This document shows positions 1-8,808 of a stretch of DNA of 64,000 bases, in pieces. Location of the stretch: positions 1 to 64,000 of the forward strand of contig JAFGIN010000071.1 in the NCBI GenBank assembly GCA_016929595.1. The letters run 5' to 3'. Position 1 is the first letter of the stretch, and each line of letters begins with the position of its first letter. A model generated the notes under the pieces. The model made no database searches and had not been told where the DNA came from. It saw only the letters and a list, made by a program, of their open reading frames with translations. This stretch comes from Chitinispirillaceae bacterium (lineage in GTDB: Bacteria > Fibrobacterota > Chitinivibrionia > Chitinivibrionales > Chitinispirillaceae). The translations under genes were made by a program, and so were the position numbers.

Positions 1-31
1 GAATTAAGGCTGCATAGTCGATTTTTGTGCA

Positions 32-382
32 CTATAATAATGTAAGAAAAATTCTAAGAAGATATGATGCAAGTGTGGGAGATAACAGATAACCAGGTCG
101 TCGTTTGCCAAGAAGCATCTGTGCCGTCGATAGCATCTGTGCAGCCTCTCTTCGCAGAAAACATCGGGTAAAGTTGCCATAGATGTTTTTTTTCATGAAG
201 TTTTCAGAAGTAGCGTATACAAGATGAACGAGAATTGACGAATCCATTTTTTGAATATCAATAAAATCATTATTTTTTAATATGAATGAATCGAGAGGTG
301 GCGATTGCGAATCTGCAGCCGTGATTTGTATAGCAATAACGAATGTGAACATTGTTATCAACATGTAATTAAAAAAGGGCAT
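32..382 (-). pseudogene. Truncated VanX/DdpX-like D-Ala-D-Ala dipeptidase
   Basis: The reading frame opens with a signal peptide (start chosen at the ATG at 382, followed by a hydrophobic stretch ending near Ala-Ala-Asp). It continues into a segment that fits the N-terminal half of D-alanyl-D-alanine dipeptidases: a DFIDIQ-like strand, LVYATSENF, IYGNF, then RCFLRREAAQML and KRRPGY. In the family the next segment holds the zinc site (SxHxxGxAxD and ExxH). Here the frame runs into unrelated residues and stops at 32, and neither alternative minus-strand frame restores the family sequence. The zinc ligands are therefore missing and the gene looks dead. A longer frame reaches 496 but has no good start context. 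The family role, in peptidoglycan dipeptide turnover or glycopeptide resistance, should not be assumed for this copy. Confidence 0.6.
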
Positions 383-659
383 GTCACCGAACTTGTTTAT
401 CAGATGAATGCGTTTTGTAAATTTCAGTGAGAAAACCGTTGATAGCATAAATGGTTCCGTTTTCCAGTTCAAGAATCGTATAGGTTTCAAATGCAATCAA
501 TATAAAATCATTTTTTATCGTTTTTCATTTTCACAATAATTACATTTTGTTGTGAAAGTACATTACCAACTCAAATTGTATCGAATGAAGAATTTATTAA
601 TCGTACTATAAATATTATTTAGCAAAAGTTGACAGTATAAATAAACATGCTCAGTCCCG

Positions 660-1772
660 TCACCTTACATACGCGTAATTCCAGTCATGCATAACCGGTT
701 GAAACCCTTCCTGGAGCAGGTCGGACTTCACTTGTAAAACACTGCGGCTGTCGGCAATTTCGAATTGCGCAGTTGAAGAATCGCCGCTGTGTCCTCCCAC
801 TGCAGTTGATACACCAGCAGATATTTTTGTGATTCCTATTGGAAGCACCGCGCTTCTGAAACGTTTGGATTCACGTGTGGATAGCGTTACCCCGGCGTAT
901 GGAAGAAAAAGACGTGTCGCAGCGAGCATTTGTACAAACTGACGGTCTGAGACGATATGTGCTGTCGAAAATTCTCCCGCTTGAGGCCTTAAACGGGGAA
1001 ATGAGACAGAGACTTCAAGTGATGGAAATTTATTCTGTAAATAATACGCATGTAACCCGCTTACAAAAGCCTCCATCCTCCAGTCATCCAATCCGTAAAG
1101 CGCTCCGAGAGCAACATTTCTCATCCCTGCTTCGGCAGCTCTCTGCGGAGCATTGATTCTGAAATCATAATCTGCTTTAGGACCACCACTATGCAACGAT
1201 TTGAATAACTCTCTGTTATAGGTCTCTTGATATATTGTCAAGCCATCAACACCGGCATCGATTAACATCTTGTATTCGTCAGATGTAAGCGCGTATACCT
1301 CGATCGTTATTGATGAAAATCTCTCTCTGAGAATTTCAACTGCAGAACGTATATACTCGGGTGATGCGCTCCTGCGGGACTCACCAGTCAGGACCAGGAT
1401 GTGACGGATCCCCTTGGCGGCAATAGAATCGGCTTCCTGCTTTATCTCATCAAGAGAAAGATGTTTTCTGACAATGGAATGCTGCTTTGCAAAAGAACAG
1501 TATGGACAATGGTTGTCACAGATGTTGGAAATATAAAGAGGCGTAAAAAGAAAGATTGAATTTCCAAACTGTTTCCGGGTAACGGAGCGTGCCTTCTGCG
1601 CCATCTCCTCAAGCATCCCTGATGCTCCATCTGAGAGGAGCAGGTAAAAATCTTCAATAGAAAGCGTATTGCGGGACAGTATTGAAGCGATCGTGCTTGC
1701 TGTGACACCATCACTTCTTCTTTTTAATGTTTCAGTGGAGACTGTTTGTAAAAATTGAGTAAATGACATCAT
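660..1772 (-). CDS. thiH: 2-iminoacetate synthase ThiH (radical SAM tyrosine lyase)
   Basis: This 370-residue radical SAM enzyme carries CxxxCxxC at Cys85, Cys89 and Cys92, in the context expected of the ThiH/HydG group ([17 protein letters not shown]). ThiH cleaves tyrosine to p-cresol and dehydroglycine, which is the glycine-derived donor for the thiamin thiazole. The downstream TGESR (SAM-binding) and family-typical FPRLRP segments are present, and the length is normal. It is the last gene of the metA-cysE-thiS-thiG-thiH operon and overlaps thiG by 4 bp (ATGA), which argues for ThiH over HydG; no hydrogenase genes are nearby. Oxygen-sensitive ThiH, rather than glycine oxidase ThiO, suggests an anaerobic or facultative lifestyle (inference). 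Confidence 0.95.
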   Translation of the reverse strand: MMSFTQFLQTVSTETLKRRSDGVTASTIASILSRNTLSIEDFYLLLSDGASGMLEEMAQKARSVTRKQFGNSIFLFTPLYISNICDNHCPYCSFAKQHSIVRKHLSLDEIKQEADSIAAKGIRHILVLTGESRRSASPEYIRSAVEILRERFSSITIEVYALTSDEYKMLIDAGVDGLTIYQETYNRELFKSLHSGGPKADYDFRINAPQRAAEAGMRNVALGALYGLDDWRMEAFVSGLHAYYLQNKFPSLEVSVSFPRLRPQAGEFSTAHIVSDRQFVQMLAATRLFLPYAGVTLSTRESKRFRSAVLPIGITKISAGVSTAVGGHSGDSSTAQFEIADSRSVLQVKSDLLQEGFQPVMHDWNYAYVR

Positions 1773-2557
1773 TGCTCATCCAAAGAATCGAGAAAACCGG
1801 TTAGTGGCGATGAAGCAACTCCAGCAGCAGCTACTGGCCCCAAGCCGGCAAGGAAAGCTTCTCTTCCGGCAAGAACTGCATGTTTGAATGCTCTGGCCAT
1901 ACAAACCGGATCCGGACTTGTGGCAATTGCAGTGTTAAGTAATACCGCAGAAGCCCCCATTTCCATAACATCTGCAGCATGTGATGGTTTTCCAATCCCG
2001 GCATCAACAATTACAGGTAGAGATATTTCACTGATCAGAACACCAATCATCTCTTTCATCTGCACACCCTTATTACTTCCGATCGGAGCGGCAAGCGGCA
2101 TAACAGCAGCGGCCCCCGCATCAACCATTTTTCTCGCAGAAACAAGATCGGGAAACATGTAGGGTAAAACAATAAAGCCCTCTTCAGCAAGCACTTCAGT
2201 AGCACGAATAGTCTCTACATTATCTGGAAAGAGATATTTCTGATCGTTTATTACTTCTATTTTTATCCAATTACCACACCCCATAGCTCTGGCCAGGCGT
2301 GCAATACGGATCGCTTCTTCTGCATTACGGGCACCTGAAGTATTAGGAAGAAGAATCTTTCCTTTCGGGACATGATTGATAACACTCTCCCCCGGACGGT
2401 CAAAATCAACTCTGCGGACTGCAACCGTAATTATATCACACTCAGCCGCCTCCAGCACATCCTTGATGATTGAATCATCATGATACTTCCCGGAACCAGT
2501 GATGAGCCGTGAACGCACATTCACTCCTCCAATGATCAGTTCATCCTGCACACTCAC
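1769..2557 (-). CDS. thiG: Thiazole synthase ThiG
   Basis: ThiG is a TIM-barrel enzyme that forms the thiazole phosphate ring from deoxyxylulose 5-phosphate, dehydroglycine and ThiS-thiocarboxylate. Lys99 (NWIKIEVI) matches the Schiff-base lysine of the family. The segments ITGSGKY near residue 20, LLPNTSG near 70, [11 protein letters not shown] and [13 protein letters not shown] are all characteristic. Its 262 residues are standard. It overlaps thiS upstream and thiH downstream by 4 bp each, so translation of the three is probably coupled. Confidence 0.96.
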   Translation of the reverse strand: MSVQDELIIGGVNVRSRLITGSGKYHDDSIIKDVLEAAECDIITVAVRRVDFDRPGESVINHVPKGKILLPNTSGARNAEEAIRIARLARAMGCGNWIKIEVINDQKYLFPDNVETIRATEVLAEEGFIVLPYMFPDLVSARKMVDAGAAAVMPLAAPIGSNKGVQMKEMIGVLISEISLPVIVDAGIGKPSHAADVMEMGASAVLLNTAIATSPDPVCMARAFKHAVLAGREAFLAGLGPVAAAGVASSPLTGFLDSLDEQ

Positions 2558-2757
2558 CCTCCCCCGACAAAACGTAATATTTCAACGCGGTCGCCTTTAA
2601 TAATTTGTACTGTCGAAAAATTACTCTTATCAATAATTAATCTGTTAATCTCAACAACGACGTGATCTGAATTGATCTGACGCTCTGAAAGATACTCAGA
2701 AACTGTTACCGGCGTCTCCAACTGCTCCTCAACCCCGTTAAGCACAATCGAAATCAT
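2554..2757 (-). CDS. thiS: Sulfur carrier protein ThiS
   Basis: This 67-residue beta-grasp protein ends in ...RFVGGG, so it carries the C-terminal Gly-Gly tail that is adenylated and converted to a thiocarboxylate. ThiS delivers sulfur to ThiG for thiazole formation. It overlaps cysE and thiG by 4 bp each. No ThiF/MoeB adenylyltransferase is in the window, so activation must be supplied from elsewhere. Confidence 0.93.
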   Translation of the reverse strand: MISIVLNGVEEQLETPVTVSEYLSERQINSDHVVVEINRLIIDKSNFSTVQIIKGDRVEILRFVGGG

Positions 2758-3698
2758 TTTTTTTGAGTTCCACCCTTTTTCTGAGCTTCCTGAAGTGTCT
2801 CGCCATTCTCTCTTGAACGTATAAAAATCTGTGAATTAGGAGGCACCGATTTTGTAATCCATGTGTTTCCACCAATAACAGAACCTTTACCGATCACAGT
2901 ATGACCGCCCAGAATTGTAGCATTAGAGTAGATAATAACATCATCTTCGATATCCGGATGACGTTTTTCACCTTTCCGCGGAACGCCATCCTTATCAAAT
3001 GGCGATGTTGCACCCAGTGTCACGCCCTGGTATATTTTTACATTTTTACCGATCCTGCAGGTTTCTCCTATGACAACACCTGTGCCGTGATCGATAAAAA
3101 AACGAGAGCCGATCTGTGCACCAGGATGAATGTCTATTCCTGTTTGCGAATGCGCTCTCTCAGACATGACCCTGGGAATAATCGGCACTTGGAGAGTGTA
3201 AAGCATATGAGCAATACGATAGGTAGCAATAGCGTCAACACACGGATAGCTCAGTATGATCTCATCGAGATATTTTGCTGCCGGATCTCCATCAAAAGCC
3301 GCCTGAATGTCGGTCATAAGTATTTCACGAATATCGGGAAGTGCCTCGATGAGTTTGATGAGTGCATCAGTTGCACGCTCGTCACAATTACAGTTTATAC
3401 AGTTGTCCTTTTTGCATCGGTACCGGAATACCTCACGAACATGCTTACCAAAACGGAAACTGATATGCCGGAGTATATCGGAAAGGTAAAAATTTATTTC
3501 ATTCTTGAGCACTTTCTCTTTACTAAAGCAACCAGGAAACAGAACACCTAAAAGGTCATCGAGAATACCATAGATTTCATTGCGTCCGGCGAGATCCAGC
3601 CCATCCTCAGCCTCCACATCAAAGGTCGCGTGAACATCTCTCTCGAGTCGCTCAACAACTCCCTGTAAGCTGCTATTCATCCATTCGTTAAGATCCAT
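2754..3698 (-). CDS. cysE: Serine O-acetyltransferase (CysE/EpsC type)
   Basis: CysE acetylates serine to O-acetylserine, the carbon skeleton for cysteine. The C-terminal half is a left-handed beta-helix of hexapeptide repeats (DIHPGAQIGSRFFIDHGTGVVIGE, then IYQGVTLGA), including the catalytic-region HGTG and the late VIGGNTWI coil. At 314 residues it is longer than E. coli CysE (about 270) and resembles the plant/epsilon-type enzymes with a longer helical N-terminus. A Cys-rich stretch (CKKDNCINCNC) lies near residues 95-105, before the catalytic domain. That stretch could be structural, metal-binding or redox-sensing; this is not established. The gene sits 18 bp after metA and overlaps thiS by 4 bp. 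Confidence 0.92.
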   Translation of the reverse strand: MDLNEWMNSSLQGVVERLERDVHATFDVEAEDGLDLAGRNEIYGILDDLLGVLFPGCFSKEKVLKNEINFYLSDILRHISFRFGKHVREVFRYRCKKDNCINCNCDERATDALIKLIEALPDIREILMTDIQAAFDGDPAAKYLDEIILSYPCVDAIATYRIAHMLYTLQVPIIPRVMSERAHSQTGIDIHPGAQIGSRFFIDHGTGVVIGETCRIGKNVKIYQGVTLGATSPFDKDGVPRKGEKRHPDIEDDVIIYSNATILGGHTVIGKGSVIGGNTWITKSVPPNSQIFIRSRENGETLQEAQKKGGTQKK

Positions 3699-3716
3699 GG
3701 TACTTTCTTTCGGGTT

Positions 3717-4610
3717 TCAGTATGATGTTGATTCGTGTACATATTTTATCCACTGTGAAAAAAACTCGGTCCGGTGCGATCTCCAGGTGTTAACCGGATT
3801 TTCCAGGTCAAGGTTCATCGGCGGCTCAACATCACTACGCCCCTTTGCCCGATCCCGCTGATACTCTTCTATCAGTCTTCGTGGCTCGTATTCCGGATGT
3901 CCCAAATGGATAAGAAAACGCTGATCGGTACTCTCAAAGATCATATACCCTGCTTCTTTTGCATAAGAAAGCAGATGGATGTTACCCTTATCACGTTCCA
4001 GTTCGAGAACCTCATCAGGAATGCCGGCGTGACGACTCTGTGCGCAATGAAAACGGTCATCCATTTCTCCCGTTATCGGATGCTCCGTGTCGAGATTTAC
4101 GGTCTCAAACACGCCAAAAATCTTTTTAGAATGGATCACTTTATCGATTCCGAGATGTTTTGCCAATGCCAGCCCTCCCCAACATATTCCCAGCGTTGAA
4201 GCAATATTCTGTCGGGCATATTTTAAAATCCGCTTTACCTCTTCCCAGTAGATTACCTCCTCAAAGGGGATCTCTTCAACCGGAGCGCCGGTAACTATCA
4301 ACCCATCAAGGTGATTCTTTCCAACAGCTTCTTCAAAGGGCACATACATTTTTTCAAGATACGATCGATCACTGCTCTGGTACGAGTGGGTCTTCAGACG
4401 AATCCAGACAGGCTCGATCTGCATAATAGACCTGCCAAGTGGGTGCAGCAAACTGAATTCATACGTTTCGGCTTTGGGCATGATATTTAAAATGCCTATT
4501 CGAAGCGCGCGTATATCCTCCCGGACAGCTTCATCCTGTGAAATACAGAGTACACGCCCTTTCTCAAGAGCATGTTTTGCATGATAATCACTTGGAATAA
4601 CAATGGTCAT
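3717..4610 (-). CDS. metA: Homoserine O-acyltransferase MetA (predicted acetyltransferase)
   Basis: This member of the MetA (class I glutamine amidotransferase-like) family activates homoserine for methionine synthesis. The nucleophile Cys143 lies in LGICWGG, and the His238/Glu240 pair lies in HPEYE, matching Cys142/His235/Glu237 of E. coli. Glu112 in TGAPVEE occupies the position where family members with Glu use acetyl-CoA and those with Gly use succinyl-CoA. The enzyme is therefore predicted to be an acetyltransferase despite its frequent metA/succinyl annotation. Its 297 residues are normal. It is the first gene of the sulfur/thiazole operon. I saw no SAM riboswitch in the about 145 bp upstream. 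Confidence 0.94.
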   Translation of the reverse strand: MTIVIPSDYHAKHALEKGRVLCISQDEAVREDIRALRIGILNIMPKAETYEFSLLHPLGRSIMQIEPVWIRLKTHSYQSSDRSYLEKMYVPFEEAVGKNHLDGLIVTGAPVEEIPFEEVIYWEEVKRILKYARQNIASTLGICWGGLALAKHLGIDKVIHSKKIFGVFETVNLDTEHPITGEMDDRFHCAQSRHAGIPDEVLELERDKGNIHLLSYAKEAGYMIFESTDQRFLIHLGHPEYEPRRLIEEYQRDRAKGRSDVEPPMNLDLENPVNTWRSHRTEFFSQWIKYVHESTSY

Positions 4611-4757
4611 TTCTTACTTTTCCTCAGCCAGAAACTGATAGTAAATTTCCCGGAACAGCCTGAAATAATTCAATGGAATACTCTCCAAGATACGGCTGCC
4701 TCAACAGACAAAAATAATTTATTCTTAGATGATATATTCGGATATTCTAAAATTGGT

Positions 4758-4768
4758 GGGGTCGGACC
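4758..4768. repeat. Orphan RAYT-type end motif
   Basis: The 11-mer GGGGTCGGACC is followed by CATGCAACTCATTGTAATTA. The core occurs again, with one change, at 5996-6006 before the RAYT gene, and in inverted form at 6914-6924 after it. The flanks after the first two copies are also alike (an AACTCATTGTAATTAAAC-like and an AACTTATTGTTAATAAAC-like stretch). This copy has no transposase directly downstream and is probably the left end of a lost or displaced element. Confidence 0.65.
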
Positions 4769-5050
4769 CATGCAACTCATTGTAATTAAACATATTAGCA
4801 TTATTTTATAGTGAAAAAAAAGCCTTAAAGGCTATTTTTGAGGAAAAAAACAAGTGAACAGCCATAGAAATAAAGAATCAGGACTCACTAAAAATGGGAA
4901 AATAGTTTTTGTAAATTTGGAAATACAATTGAGTTCACTATAAAAGCCATTTTGGCAAAAGTTGATAATAGGCAATTCTTTTTCAGTTCTTTGAAAATTT
5001 CGACATAGAAAACATAAAAGCACGTACAAATGTCTTTATATCCGACTTTG
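4769..5050. other. AT-rich stretch without a convincing gene
   Basis: This region is very AT-rich. It has a small hairpin near 4821-4833 (AGCC/GGCT around TTAAA, flanked by A- and T-runs) that could act as a weak terminator. Short minus-strand frames exist but lack ribosome sites or recognisable sequence. It probably represents the decayed 3' end of the transposon relic that follows. Confidence 0.4.
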
Positions 5051-5460
5051 TCAGCCCGTATACGAGACAAAATTTGAATGCACAACCTGACAAAATACTG
5101 AAACAGATGGGGATTTTCCATTATATGGTGCGGAAAATCCTCCCGAAATTGATGCCAATGGACATAGCGAAGGCAAAAAGCATCATTTTGAACCTGCCCC
5201 GTATCCGTAATTTTCCCTTATGGTTAAATGCCATCGTATATTCTTTTACCGTTGCCTCGATATTAGGCCTGAGCCTTCGCCGCTCCAAACGATAACGATT
5301 CTATAGCATGAATACGTTTCTGCATCTGATCGGTGAAATAGAAAACCCAATTATTATTCTGGATAATTGCCGGACAATTTTGCGTATGTTCACATTGCGC
5401 ACATTTTGTAAGATCAAAACAAGCTTTGAATCGTGTTCGTGGTTTTTCTGATTGGGGATA
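5051..5460 (-). pseudogene. Frameshifted C-terminal remnant of a DDE-type transposase
   Basis: On the minus strand, one frame encodes a Cys-cluster segment (CFDLTKCAQCEHTQNCP) followed by a helical stretch. A second frame then encodes a basic segment, RRRLRPNIEATVKEY and RIRGRFKMMLFAFAMS, ending at the stop near 5051. The two parts together resemble the C-terminus of IS transposases with a zinc-ribbon-like insert. They are joined by a frameshift near 5300, and the N-terminal DDE core is absent. No intact inverted repeats were found. I place it only generally among DDE insertion sequences. Confidence 0.55.
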
Positions 5461-5714
5461 CGCTTTTTGCTTTTGATATTTCTGCTCCCGATACTATTTC
5501 ATTAATGAACCAGCTTCCTTTATTGCAATTAAGGGACATATTTATTTACGATAACCGTTTGTTTGGATATGAACACAGGGGAAATGATGTAATCGTTAAT
5601 ATTTCCAGCCCCGATTCTCTTGTTGAAATAGATTCAAAAACGGATACATCATTTTGCCAGAGTGCAGCAACAGAAGAATTAATAGTTGGAAAACTATTAT
5701 TTTACAGCGTGTGA
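5433..5714 (+). pseudogene. Fragment of a beta-propeller/LVIVD-like protein
   Basis: The frame encodes repeats of the kind FAFDISAPDTISLMNQLPL...DIFIYDNRLFGYE...VIVNISSPDSLVEI. This resembles the DIS-x-P-x-x-P cadence of LVIVD-type surface propeller repeats. It lacks a signal peptide and a plausible ribosome site, and it abuts the transposase relic, so it reads as an internal scrap of a larger gene that was destroyed here. Confidence 0.3.
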
Positions 5715-5995
5715 TAAATAAAATCGTATACGGATTTATGATATGAATACTCCGGATAAACCAGTTCTTCTGACCTTTTTAGGTAATGAAGGGTATTATA
5801 GTAAAATGACATATAATGGAAGATATTAGATAATCTGAGTATAGATGTTTTTGAGATTTTTAAATGATATGTTGAAACGTATACATTAAGAAAAGCATCC
5901 GATGCTACCTCACCCGGCCTGATGTATTCGCCAGGATCCAGCCTCCCGAATCCATCCCTGAGGGACACGGATATTTGAAATGTTCAAGGGAGTCT
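5715..5995. other. Non-coding or decayed stretch
   Basis: Only short minus-strand frames without recognisable domains or start signals are present. A small inverted motif (ATCCCTGAGGGA) lies near 5952. I see no supportable gene here. Confidence 0.3.
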
Positions 5996-6924
5996 GGAGT
6001 CGGACCTTCATAACTTATTGTTAATAAACGGGATAATACAATTTTTCGCAAAAAAACAGCCTTAGAATTTTCTTTTGTCGGTATAATTTGGTCATTTACC
6101 ATAATTTATTTTACCTGAATGCCAAGAGCAAACAGATATTTTTTACCAGGTTATACTTATCACCTGACTCACCGTTGTCACAACAGAGAGTTTCTGCTGA
6201 AATTTGAGTTAGAGAAGAAGCGCTGGATACATTGGCTTTTTGAAGCAAAGAAACGCTTTGGATTGAAAATTCTCAATTATTGTGTAACATCAAACCACAT
6301 TCACCTTCTGGTCGTTGATACTGGTAACGATGTAATTGCTAAGAGCATGCAGCTTATTGAAGGGCGTGTTGCTCAGGAATACAACCATCGTAAGAATCGA
6401 AATGGGGCTTTCTGGGAAGACAGATATCATGCTACAGCAGTTATGCATGAAATGCACTTATTGCAATGCAGTATCTACATTGATTTGAACATGGTTCGTG
6501 CCGCAGCTATTAATCATCCAAAAGAATATAAATACACTGGGTTTAATGAGATTGTAAATCACCGGGACCGTTATCAGTTGATTGATAGAATAGCATTAAA
6601 AAATTATTGTGGATTTTCAGATTTGGATACTTTTTTAAAAGAATATAAGTACCTGATTGATACTTCAATAAGTGTTCATGATGATAGGTGGACATCCAAT
6701 GTTGCTGTAGGCAGTGAAGAATACACCAGGGAAATCAAGCAGAAATTAGGAGTAAAGGCAAAATTTATGGAAGTAACAGCTGATGGGAATCTTGCAGGAT
6801 TGAAAGAACCACAATATTTTTATTTTAGTGATTTCGATACGAAAAACAGTGATTTAAGCTTCGATAATCGTGTTTTTTGGGAGTTATGATACGTAAAATC
6901 AATACATTACAAAGGTCCGACCCC
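5996..6924 (+). mobile_element. RAYT element (REP-associated tyrosine transposase unit)
   Basis: An intact transposase gene at 6119-6889 lies between GGAGTCGGACC (5996-6006) and the inverted GGTCCGACCCC (6914-6924). These subterminal motifs are inverted copies of each other with one mismatch. Elements of this type move single-strand DNA through HUH chemistry. The right motif ends five bases before the stop codon of the neighbouring gene (6929), so insertion or drift brought it to the very edge of that gene. Confidence 0.7.
6119..6889 (+). CDS. REP-associated tyrosine transposase (RAYT, Y1/HUH family)
   Basis: This 256-residue protein shows the family layout. The N-terminus contains RYFLPGYTYHLTHRCHNRE. 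The HUH motif is His60-x-His62 in TSNHIHLL. GAFWEDRYHATAV follows, and the YIDLNMVRAA segment holds the likely nucleophilic tyrosine Tyr120. RAYTs are domesticated relatives of the IS200/IS605 TnpA that bind REP-like palindromes. All expected catalytic residues are present and the frame is undamaged, so the gene could be active. It has its own flanking end motifs and is not in an operon with its neighbours. Confidence 0.9.
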   Translation: MPRANRYFLPGYTYHLTHRCHNREFLLKFELEKKRWIHWLFEAKKRFGLKILNYCVTSNHIHLLVVDTGNDVIAKSMQLIEGRVAQEYNHRKNRNGAFWEDRYHATAVMHEMHLLQCSIYIDLNMVRAAAINHPKEYKYTGFNEIVNHRDRYQLIDRIALKNYCGFSDLDTFLKEYKYLIDTSISVHDDRWTSNVAVGSEEYTREIKQKLGVKAKFMEVTADGNLAGLKEPQYFYFSDFDTKNSDLSFDNRVFWEL

Positions 6925-6928
6925 AATC

Positions 6929-8044
6929 TTACCTGCACTCCTGTTCAATCTTACTTTTAAGATCACTCGCACCCTCAAAGTCCGGCTTTGAGAAAAGAAC
7001 TCTGGAAATCGCAGCATCTGCATCTCTGCACTTTTTCAACAAATACAGTGCCATGGCATACCCATACAGTACCTGGTTATTGCCTGGGTCTGCATCCAGC
7101 GCTTTTCTGAATTCTGATTCTGCCTCAGCATATCTTCCCGTTTTTAAAAGCAGTGATGCATACCGTGAATGAATACCATCCATCAAAGGGTATCGGTCTG
7201 CCATGTCACCTAGTATTTTTATGGATTTTTCAGTCTGTCCAATTTTCTCATATGCGATTGCCATATTCCCCTGCGCTTCAATCAACTCAGGAAATTTCTG
7301 TTGTGCCCTGTCAAAAAAAGCTACAGCTTCCGGATACTTTCCATCCGCAAACAATCTGTTCCCGAGCACATAACAAACAACCCCGATAACTTCCCGCTTC
7401 GTACAGTTGCGAAGTGAGTATCGTGAGGTATCTCTGGTCGGCCATTTTTCCCGGTACCATTGCTCAGGCATACTCTCACCACGCCGCAGCGGTTCAAAAT
7501 TTCTCTTTACTACGCCATCACTGTAGCGTACAAAGAAATGGCCAGGAACAAGCACGCCATATATTGGAAATTCAAGTTTCTCACCTATCTGCATAACAAG
7601 CAGAGAAATACCAAGGCATGTACCGCGTCTGCTCTGCAGTATTTTCTGAGGAAAAACGGCATCGAGATCATTCTCATTTTTCTCGACTGTAATTTTCATG
7701 GAATCGTAAATGTATCCTGCAATAGTGTTGAAAATTTTCTCAGGATCGTTTTCCATAAATAATAACGCCGAAAGTTTCGTAACCTCGGTCTCAAGGTTAA
7801 CAGGTGGTAAATCTGAAACATCTGTATTCCATACGATAAATGAATCACACTCATTCGTAAGAGACAGCAACTGTTTCTCGTAACTGATCTTGAGATCCGA
7901 CGGTGCACCCATATCCCCGATTTTTTTTTCAACCATACGAATAGAACCTGACGGAGCGGACCGCGGTTGGGAATGCTTCCGGCACCCAATAATGACGACT
8001 GCACTAAGAACGATTATTAAAAGTATCATTTGTTTTAAAGACAT
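6929..8044 (-). CDS. Lipoprotein with transglutaminase-like (SirB1-type) domain and TPRs
   Basis: The N-terminus is a hydrophobic signal with a lipobox ending at Cys21 (VVIIGC), so the protein should be lipid-anchored. Residues about 80-200 resemble the SirB1-type transglutaminase-like fold: the Cys region RRGTCLGISLLVMQI and the His region VPGHFFVRY are present. Residues about 225-365 form TPR helices (GKYPEAVAFFDRAQQKFP, GRYAEAESEFRKALDADP). The function is unknown; such proteins often act as envelope scaffolds or peptidase-like factors. The stop codon lies five bases from the RAYT end motif. Confidence 0.75.
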   Translation of the reverse strand: MSLKQMILLIIVLSAVVIIGCRKHSQPRSAPSGSIRMVEKKIGDMGAPSDLKISYEKQLLSLTNECDSFIVWNTDVSDLPPVNLETEVTKLSALLFMENDPEKIFNTIAGYIYDSMKITVEKNENDLDAVFPQKILQSRRGTCLGISLLVMQIGEKLEFPIYGVLVPGHFFVRYSDGVVKRNFEPLRRGESMPEQWYREKWPTRDTSRYSLRNCTKREVIGVVCYVLGNRLFADGKYPEAVAFFDRAQQKFPELIEAQGNMAIAYEKIGQTEKSIKILGDMADRYPLMDGIHSRYASLLLKTGRYAEAESEFRKALDADPGNNQVLYGYAMALYLLKKCRDADAAISRVLFSKPDFEGASDLKSKIEQECR

Positions 8045-8075
8045 TGTAACAGATCCTTCTCATGAGTACAGTGTA

Positions 8076-8804
8076 TCAGATGATGCATTTGCTGTAATAT
8101 CCCAGCATATAGCGGAACAGGACTCTCAGTACCCTTAATCCATAAGTGAGCGGGTTGAGATATGATTTTTCCGAAGCATACCTTGTTGGAATCGGAAGTT
8201 CAGAAACTCTCAAACCGGCAGTTCTGAGAGCTGCGATCACTTCGAGGTCAAAATCGAAGCTAGTACTTAGCTTGTCAAATCTGATTTTATTCAAGGTCTT
8301 TCTGCTATAAAAAAGCATTCCACTGTGGTAATCTGTCAATCCAAGCCCCAGCACCAAATTTTCGAGAGTTGTCAATATTTTTCCTGCAATAAATTTATAG
8401 AGTGGCATACCACCGCTCAATGCTGTTCCCGATGCGATGCGGGAACCCTGCAACAGATCTATCTTCCCGGATTTCATAGTTTCGATGAAGTCAATAACGA
8501 CCTCTGGTGGATATTGCTCATCAGCATGAAGGCAAACGGCATAATCACACCCGTCGGCACAGCACAGACGCAACCCTTCACGCACAGCACAGCCATACCC
8601 TTTGTTGTGTTCAAAATGAATTGCACAAATACGATTATTATGCATCGACAATTTATTAATCACAGCACTCGTTTCATCAGTCGAGCCATCATTGACAATA
8701 TAAATCCGGTGAAGGCTCCCGCTCAGTGCAGCGGGTATTCGGATTATAACGTTTTCAATGTGTCTTGATGCGTTGTACGCCGGAATAAAAATCGATATGC
8801 TCAT
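8076..8804 (-). CDS. GT2 glycosyltransferase, dolichol-phosphate-mannose-synthase-like
   Basis: This 242-residue GT-A enzyme has FIPAYNAS at the start, the nucleotide-binding VNDGSTDET and the metal site HADEQYPPE. It lacks C-terminal transmembrane helices, so it resembles the short DPM1/ArnC-catalytic-domain group that loads sugar onto polyprenyl phosphate. It follows the ArnA-dehydrogenase-like gene by four bases, suggesting the pair makes and transfers one sugar. The substrate cannot be read from sequence. Confidence 0.85.
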   Translation of the reverse strand: MSISIFIPAYNASRHIENVIIRIPAALSGSLHRIYIVNDGSTDETSAVINKLSMHNNRICAIHFEHNKGYGCAVREGLRLCCADGCDYAVCLHADEQYPPEVVIDFIETMKSGKIDLLQGSRIASGTALSGGMPLYKFIAGKILTTLENLVLGLGLTDYHSGMLFYSRKTLNKIRFDKLSTSFDFDLEVIAALRTAGLRVSELPIPTRYASEKSYLNPLTYGLRVLRVLFRYMLGYYSKCII

Positions 8805-8808
8805 AAAG

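Noticed and set aside
875-1156. Open plus-strand frame of 93 codons opposite thiH
   Set aside because: It is antisense to a certain gene and has no recognisable protein features.
4611-4757. Leader of metA examined for a SAM or T-box riboswitch
   Set aside because: No conserved core or terminator arrangement could be recognised by eye.
5702-5968. Minus-strand frame of 88 codons between mobile relics
   Set aside because: No ribosome site, no family resemblance, and AT-rich degenerate composition.
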